Source: Nicotiana tabacum (Eukaryota > Streptophyta > Magnoliopsida > Solanales > Solanaceae). Taken from it: a stretch of DNA of 64,000 bases. This document shows positions 57,652-64,000 of the stretch, piece after piece. How positions within the stretch are numbered: position 1 is the stretch's first letter; each line of letters starts with the position of its first letter. Made by a program: the position numbers and the translations under genes. The stretch spans positions 48,739,792 to 48,803,791 of the forward strand of contig NC_134090.1 of the NCBI RefSeq assembly GCF_000715075.1. Reading direction: 5' to 3'. The notes under the pieces were generated by a model. It saw nothing but the letters and a program-made list of their open reading frames with translations, had not been told where the DNA came from and did no database searches.

Positions 57652-60600
57652 TATGGCTGGCCAACATGACGGGACGGGACGGGACGAGATGATATTTAAG
57701 CGGGACGGTGGTGGGACGGGACGAAACGGGATGGGACAAACGAGACGAAATGGTCGGCCCATCCCGTTTCACTAATAAACGGGATGAGACGGGTTCGTGG
57801 GCCTTAAGTGTAGTTTTTTCAAATAAAAAAAATGCCTATTTTTTTTGAAAATTACTATATTTTTAAAGTTTGCAATGGCTAGATTTTTGACTTATTAATA
57901 AACTTAAATGTTAAAATAAAAATTAGAAAACTAAGTAAAGAATTATAAATATTAAAACAAAAGACTTGTAATGAAATATTCTAGTAATTATAAATTTATA
58001 ATAGAGTTATAATTTCTTTAATATAATTTTAAAGTATTAAGTAACTAAGACAATTCATAAAATAAATTCAACGCTTAGAGCCTTTTATTTTATTTAAAAC
58101 TTTCGAATCTCAAATACAAATATAATTCTTTTGAAGAGCACCTAATCTACGCAGCCACCTTCTAAGAAGGGTTCTGTTTGAACTAGGCCTCTTAGTAGCC
58201 AATTACAAATTATCATACTAATATTTGTATGCTCCTATATAGCTTCTTTGTAACTTATCAGTAATATCTCTCCGACATTGTGCTGGAATTGGCAATGTTG
58301 ATTGATGTTCCATGAGCTCCATGCCGTCATCGCTCCCAGTGCTAATTATCTCATTGTATTCTTCTTCTTCCCTAGTGGTTAATTTTTCAAAAGCAATATT
58401 TCTTCTTTCTGAATTAATCCAATCTCTGAATAATAAGGAAATATCTAGACTGTCCTCCGCTAATGCATGTCTATGATCTCCAATTTGAAATTTTATCGCG
58501 CTAAAAGCACTCTCCGATGCTATTGATAATGCTTTAATAGCCAGGATATCTCGGGCCATTCTTGAAAGTGTTGGAAAAGCCTTGCCACGCTCCCTCCACC
58601 ATGACAAAAGTTGTTCCTTGCCTTCTTCGTCTTTAATACTTTCCAATCCTTGATTAAGATAAGAATCAAGTTCATCATCAATAGAGGAATCAAAACCTGT
58701 TATATCATCCATATCTTCCCATAAAACTTCTGCTCTAGACTTAGAAGTAGAAGGAGCAGTTTCACAACCTGTTGTTTCCATAGATTTATATTTGTCAAAC
58801 ATTGATCTAGCATAAGAATATATGCTAGCTTGGCAGTCTTCGAGAGATGGTTGTTCATTTTCTTAAGTTGCTAAATTCTCATAAATTTTACGAACAAGTC
58901 TCGTTGCACCACTTAGTTTTAAAGATAGGTTAAGTAGAGTAGAAATTAAATATACTTCGGGAATGGGAAAAATACTTTTTAAAAGTTGAAATCATTTTAT
59001 TAATGACCAGTGCATAAGTTGGATTTTTTTTATACTTACCAAATACAACAAAAAATTCACAAATATACCATAATATTTGTGTAACAGTAGGATAATATAT
59101 ACCAGAAAATTGTTTTGTAGCATAATAAATTTTTTCTAAAACTTTAGTAAGCTCTTTGATCTCATCGCAATCAGAATCAACAATTTGATCAGCGGGGATA
59201 CCATTATGCATATTAAATACCTTTTGGATAGGCACCCGATAGTCATAAGCAACTTTAAGCATTTCATAAGTAGAATTTCACCTAGTACAAACATCTTTTG
59301 GAACTTTTCTAAATGGAAGGTTAACACTAGCACATTGTTGAGCAAATTCATGAATTCTACTAGCTTTATTAGCACAAAAAATATAGGCACAAGTATGTTG
59401 TATTTTACAACAAGTATTAGAAAATAAATTAAGACTATCTTTTACAACCAAGTTAAAAATATGGCATGCACATCTAACATGAAAAATTGCTAGATTAATT
59501 GGACAAAGTCTAGATTTTAAGCTATTTGTTGTGGTTGTGTTAGCAGAAGCATTATCTACGGTGATAGTTAAAACTTTATCAATGAGTCCATATATGCTCC
59601 AGTGTGTTTTGAATCAACAATAGTTGCAATATATACTCCAGTGTGTTTTGAATCAACAAATGTATAACCAATAATACGTTTTTGCATGTTCCAGTGATGA
59701 TCAACCCAAGGACATGTAACGGTTAAATAATCACAACCATTAGGACTACGACCTATATCAGATGTGATAGACACTTTAAAATCTAAATGAAAAAAATACA
59801 CAACGAATATACTGAAGATATTCAGTTTGAAATTTAAAAACATCATTTCTAACCGTGGTCTTAGGAAAACCTTGAAAAGCAGGGTTATAAGTTTCTTGTA
59901 TATAATGCGCAAAAGCAGGATGAGACGGAAAAGTAAAAGGTAAGCCACAAACAACCACCATTTTTGCTAAGTTCTCATGATCTCTATCTTTGTTATAGGG
60001 GCGTAAAACATGACCAGAAGAAGGGTCAAGTTGTTGTTGAATTTGATTAGAACCAAATTCACTAGGAGTGCCAGTACGGGTGATATGATCTATAATTTTT
60101 CCAGCTTCTATGTTAGCTTGTATCCATAAAGATTTGTGATCCTTTTTTAAGTGTCTAGTTAAACCCCTCCAGTCCCACCACTTTTTGTGTTTGCAAATTG
60201 TTGCTTACATTTTTCACATATAGCACGATGATTGACTTTATCATGTTTAAAAAATTTCCATACACGTGATGTTTTGGGACGTTCAGCCTTAGGCTTACCC
60301 CTTACAGGAGGTACAGGCGGTAAAGCTCCAGACCGAAATTGATTCTGAGTTGGAGTTTGTATTGCGGGACTAGTGGGTGTTTCATCTAATTCTTCTTCCT
60401 CATTTTATTCGTCCTCAAAAACTATATCATTGCCAAATTGTCTTTGTAAAGTTTCATGATCTAGTTGTTCTCTGACATTAACATCATAAAATGCGGGGGG
60501 TTGAAAAAAATAAAGTTTCATCAACATGAGTCATTTTATCTATATATTTTCTAATTCTTGGAGAAGGGTTAGGATTAGGACTAGTATTAGGATTACTACT

Positions 60601-61271
60601 ACTTTCACCTTTACTATTTTTTTACCACTTTTTTAAACATGCCAAATACATTTTTAGGTGCCATAATTTAAATACGAAATTAAATTAAAAATGCTAACAC
60701 AAAAATTAAACACACAAATGAAATACGAAATTAGAACACGTAAAGTAAACACAAAAATTAAGAACTAAAAGAATACGCAAAAATTATATATTAAAATTAG
60801 GAGATGGAACGAGTGCACCTTGATTAAGTATTAAAACTTGAAGAAATTGCACAAAATATTGCTCCAAATACTTGACGAATTAATTTGAAGCTTGAAAGTT
60901 GCTCCAAAAATTTGCCCAAATACTTGAAACTTGAAAACTATCACTTGATAGTTGATAGTAACAAAATTGAGAGAATAATATAGATAGAATGTAAGATATT
61001 TGAGAGGGGTGGGGGGGCAATTTTGGCTGTTTTTACGTTGGCAACGGTTATTTTTGCAATTTAAGCCGTTACCCAATGGCTAGATTTAAAAAAAAATAAA
61101 AATCCAGGCAAGACAGGCGGGATGGGACGGGACAAACGGGATGAAATGGCCGTCCCGTCCCATCCCGTGTCCCATTTAGCATTGGCCCATTCCGTTTAAA
61201 TTGAAGTGGGACGGGACGGGACGGGATGTCCCTGGACGGGACAGGACGACCCGTCCTGTTAGACAACCATA
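57652..61271 (-). mobile_element. hAT transposon with GGGAC-rich ends
   Basis: The left end reads TATGGCTGGCCAACATGACG; the complement of the right end reads TATGGTTGTCTAACAGGACG. The exact 8-bp target repeat ATTACACC flanks it (57644-57651 and 61272-61279), the hAT hallmark. About 150 bp at each end are packed with GGGAC/GGGAT words (57667-57800 and 61110-61257), likely subterminal transposase-binding repeats. A decayed transposase gene lies inside on the minus strand. Length 3620 bp. Confidence 0.93.
58218..60664 (-). pseudogene. hAT transposase (BED zinc finger to dimerisation domain), inactivated
   Basis: Begins MAPKNVFGMFKK at 60664; a frameshift near the A-run at 60620 and a TAA near 60407 break the N-terminus. 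A BED-type finger follows at about 60160-60290 (WKFFKHDK, CEKCKQQFA, GGLTRHLKKDH). The middle domain has AKMVVVCGLPFTFPSHPAFA (59890-59965), continuing through several broken frames. The C-terminus (58218-58802) is open and carries WWRERGKAFPTLSRMARDIL and the conserved SIASESAFSA of the hAT dimerisation domain. Product would be about 700 residues if whole, the usual hAT size. Multiple stops show it is inactive. Confidence 0.88.
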
Positions 61272-61283
61272 ATTACACCTATG

Positions 61284-61456
61284 TCATAGAGAACAACAAT
61301 AAATAAGGAACACCCGATACTTCAGATATGTAAGCTATGAAGAGTGCCAACTTTATAAAGATAATCCGAAATGAAATGATGAAAAATAAGAAATAAAAAT
61401 AGAGAAAAGGCAAGATATTCGGGACATGATCGAAGTGATTTCTGTGGCAAACAAGT
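61284..61456. other. Short spacer after the hAT element
   Basis: No feature supported. Confidence 0.5.
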
Positions 61457-61617
61457 TTCGGAAAGTGAAACTAAGATGATTCAGATATATAAAAAGGAGA
61501 TGTCCGGATACCCCAGTGAGGCAGTGTGAGAGGTAATTGACATTGGTGGGTCTGAGGAGACGGAGAGGCATGCCAAAGTATTGAGGAGAGGTAATAAGGC
61601 ATGACATGGGATGAGTA
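61457..61617 (+). pseudogene. LINE reverse-transcriptase C-terminal fragment
   Basis: Translation gives NKFRKVKLR, a TGA where Trp is usual, FRYIKRRCPDTPVRQCER, then a stop and a (+) frame GLRRRRGMPK followed by VLRRGN/HDMG-like remnants. This matches the conserved tail of plant LINE RT proteins (LRWFGHVxRR...APVRRCE...RRGRGRPKK). Only this end survives; it is a dead fragment. Confidence 0.75.
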
Positions 61618-61641
61618 TAAAATATTCATATATCATATACT

Positions 61642-61643
<2 letters not shown>

Positions 61644-61694
<51 letters not shown>
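61644..61694. repeat. (TA)n microsatellite
   Basis: About 25 TA units in a row, possibly the AT-rich tail region of the preceding LINE fragment. Confidence 0.95.
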
Positions 61695-61697
<3 letters not shown>

Positions 61698-61781
61698 CTT
61701 GTAGTATATATTGTATGTTATGTATATACGAAATAAAAATATCATGATAAAACAAATAAAAGAATAAAAAGAGAAGCACAA

Positions 61782-61843
61782 GGCATCATGGCAATAGAAC
61801 CACGAGGCAACATGGCAAAAGAACCACGAGGCAACATGGCATC
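61782..61843. repeat. 24-bp minisatellite
   Basis: About 2.6 copies of a 24-bp unit GGCAACATGGCAAAAGAACC followed by ACGA; the first copy reads GGCATCATGGCAATAGAACC. No coding meaning visible. Confidence 0.88.
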
Positions 61844-62733
61844 TTATGAGATTTGATTTCTATAAATAGTATGTCATATTTGTGTTGAAAGAAGAAGAGA
61901 TCATACATGCCTAATTAGCAGCTTTTTCTCTAGCTTTGGTCTTTGCTTCTTTCTTTATCTCTTTCATTTTCCTCTTGTAATTTTTGAATTTTCTAAGAGT
62001 GTTGATAGTATTTTAATAATTCCTTTCTTTGTGAGATTTAAATACTCCATAATGGAATAATCTCTTTTTTTGGGATAGTTGATGAAGCTCGATATCGTTA
62101 TAATATTAATCTCAATTTTACTACATGCTTGACCTGTAACTTTCTACTTATATTTCTATATTGTGTTGGAATATTAGTTTTAATTAATTATTATCACTTC
62201 TATCTATTTATTCTCCCAAGTTAGTTGTATGTCAATTTTGTAATTTTTACGAAGCAAAAATAATATACGATAACTATTGGATAAAATAATAGAGTGAGAG
62301 TAATTCTTTTTAAGATATCATTCCAAGTCTGTAATCTTGCTTACTTCCATTCTAATTCTCACGGAGGAGTTGTAGTTGGCATGATTATTGATTTTTAATA
62401 AAAAGTAATTGCAAGAGGTTTTTGCTATTTTTAGCACAATTCAGACAAGAAAATTATTTCAGTTTAATTGTCACGAGTCATATATCAATTGATTTACATA
62501 GCCTCGTGGAGAGTTATTAATTGATTATTTCTTAGTAAGCAAAATATAATTTTATTAGCAATAAACAGTTATTCCTGAGAGAAATACATATAGAAGCTAA
62601 AATTTTATTGTTATCACGCTATCAAGTGAATTCAATGATTACCGACTCTTTTAAATATAAATCTTCCGAAAGTTATTTGTTTCAACTTAAGCAATTTAAA
62701 TTTTCAACAAACAAAACTTCATCAATTTGATTC
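61844..62733. other. AT-rich spacer, possibly an old LTR
   Basis: Has a TATAAATA box at 61861-61868 followed by T/C-rich sequence. This would fit a decayed retrotransposon LTR or leader, but no LTR partner is in the window, so it is left unassigned. Confidence 0.4.
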
Positions 62734-64000
62734 TGTAACAACCCAGCCAGTCGTTTCATGAGTTATCGCTCCGTTTTCCCCATTTTTGCTTCTTTATGTG
62801 TTGTTCAGCTATATTTTATCGTATCGTGTTGGTTGGTTCGAGTTCGGAGTTGTTTTGTAGAGAAATGAGATACTTAGTCTCTTTTGAGTAAGCTTAAGTT
62901 GGAAAAGTCAATTGGGTGTTGACTTATGGGTAGAAGGTCTCGGATGTGAATTCTGATGGCTCGGATAGCTTCGTTAGGTGATTTGCGACTTAGGAGCGTG
63001 ATCGGAATGTATTTTGGAAGTCCGTGGTAGATTTAGGCTTGAATTGGCGAAATTAAAATTTTGGCATTTTCCGGTCGGCAATGAAAATTTTGATATCGAG
63101 TTCGGATTAGAATTCTGAAAGTTGGAGTAGGTCCATTGTGTCATTTGTGACGTGTGTGCAAAATTTTAGGTAATTCGGATGAGGTTTGATAGGTTTTTGC
63201 ATCGTTTGCGAAATTTGGAAATTCTTAGGCTTGAATCCGAGGGTGATTTAATGTTGGATGTTCCGAAGGTTGGAACAAGTTTGAATAATGTTATGGGATG
63301 TGTTGTCATGTTTGGTTGAGGTCCCGAGGGCCTCAGGTGAGTTTCAGGTGGTTAACAGATCAATTCTTGGCTTTTGGAGTTGGAAGATTTATTGTATTTT
63401 GTTGCAGAGAATTTCTTCTTCGCGTTCCGAGAGGGCTCTCGCATTCGCGAAGGGTTAATGAGAGGGGCAGCTGAGTTGTTCTTCGCGTTCACGATATAGG
63501 TCCCGCGTTTGCGAAGGAGTATGCGTTAAGGCAATACGTTCCCGACCTAGGCCTCACGTTCGCGTAGAGTCGAGCTGAGTGGTCTTAGCGTTCATGAGTG
63601 GGCCCTCGTGTTCACGAAGAAGGGAATTTTGGTCAGAGGAAACTTGTTCTTCGCGAACACGAGGGAGCTGTCGCGTTCGCGAAGAAGAAAACACCTGGGC
63701 AGAATGTTTAAGTTCAAAATCGAGGGTTTTGGTCCATAATCTCAAGATTCATTAGAGAGCTCGGGAGAAGGAGATTTTGGAGGGGATTTTCAGAGGATTG
63801 ATTGGGGTAAGTATTATTCACTCAAATTTGGTTAAATTCCATGATTATATCTTGATTCTTATCATTTAATTTGGGAATTTGGGGTGAAAATTGAGGAAAA
63901 TGGAAGAAGATTTGGAGAGTTGTTTTGGGGATTCAGATGGCCATTTGATATCGGATTTTGGTGAATTTGATATGGGTAGACTCGTGAGTGAATGGGTTTT
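62734..64000 (+). repeat. Partial Tekay-type LTR at the window edge
   Basis: Starts TGTAACAACCCAGCCAGTCG and follows the order of the other chromovirus LTRs: TTAGTCTCTTTTGAGTAAGC, AGTTGGAAAAGTCAATTGGG, the CG-rich TTCGCGAA cluster (63415-63690), and GGGCAGAATGTTTAAG. It is clearly more diverged than the two elements inside the window. Whether it is a full element or a solo LTR cannot be told. Confidence 0.87.

Noticed and set aside
61844..62733. Solo copia LTR
   Set aside because: A TATA box and T-rich leader are suggestive, but no TG...CA ends, target duplication or partner LTR could be shown.

Overview
This is plant nuclear DNA, most likely from a Solanaceae genome and probably a large-genome species such as Nicotiana (inference). 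It has split genes with GT-AG introns, AT-rich spacers, Tekay/Del-type and Tat-type Ty3/gypsy elements, solanaceous-looking MITEs and a TS/SolS-like SINE tail. Only two host genes can be supported. One is a ten-exon, probably GPI-anchored aspartic-protease-like gene on the + strand (1756-9533; the exons sum to 537 codons in frame). The other is a two-exon HIPP-type heavy-metal-associated isoprenylated protein on the + strand (44034-44960; 153 codons, CaaX end CSIM). Nearly everything else is transposons and their relics.

Layout. 1-1755: spacer, a microsatellite, a Tourist-like MITE and the protease 5' region. 1756-9533: protease gene; its second intron holds a Tourist-like MITE with another inverted-repeat element inserted in it, plus a Stowaway-like MITE. 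9534-12400: spacer and a foldback repeat. 12401-34345: one Tat-lineage LTR retrotransposon in minus orientation, with 5-bp target duplication TACTT at both ends. It encodes gag-protease but no recognisable reverse transcriptase or integrase of its own, and it carries two successive antisense (+ strand) Transposase_28-like genes. A Tekay-like chromovirus (13756-24677, minus) is nested in the first of these. 34346-41565: spacer with several foldback/MITE repeats and a degraded hAT C-terminal fragment. 41566-43549: a CACTA element (3-bp duplication TGA) carrying a nested Mutator-like element with about 65-bp inverted repeats and a tRNA-Gly-like sequence. 43707-44960: HIPP promoter and gene. 46831-57552: a second Tekay-like chromovirus, + strand, inserted into a MITE. 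57652-61271: a hAT element with 8-bp duplication ATTACACC, GGGAC-rich ends and a decayed transposase. 61272-64000: LINE fragment, simple repeats and the start of a third, diverged Tekay-type LTR cut by the window edge.

The two host genes are unrelated. The most unusual object is the pol-less Tat element with duplicated antisense genes, one of which has a promoter-like block (TGACGTCA, CACGTG, TATAAATA). All exon limits come from reading splice sites and family knowledge; no alignment or database search was possible, so lineage names are family-level recognition.
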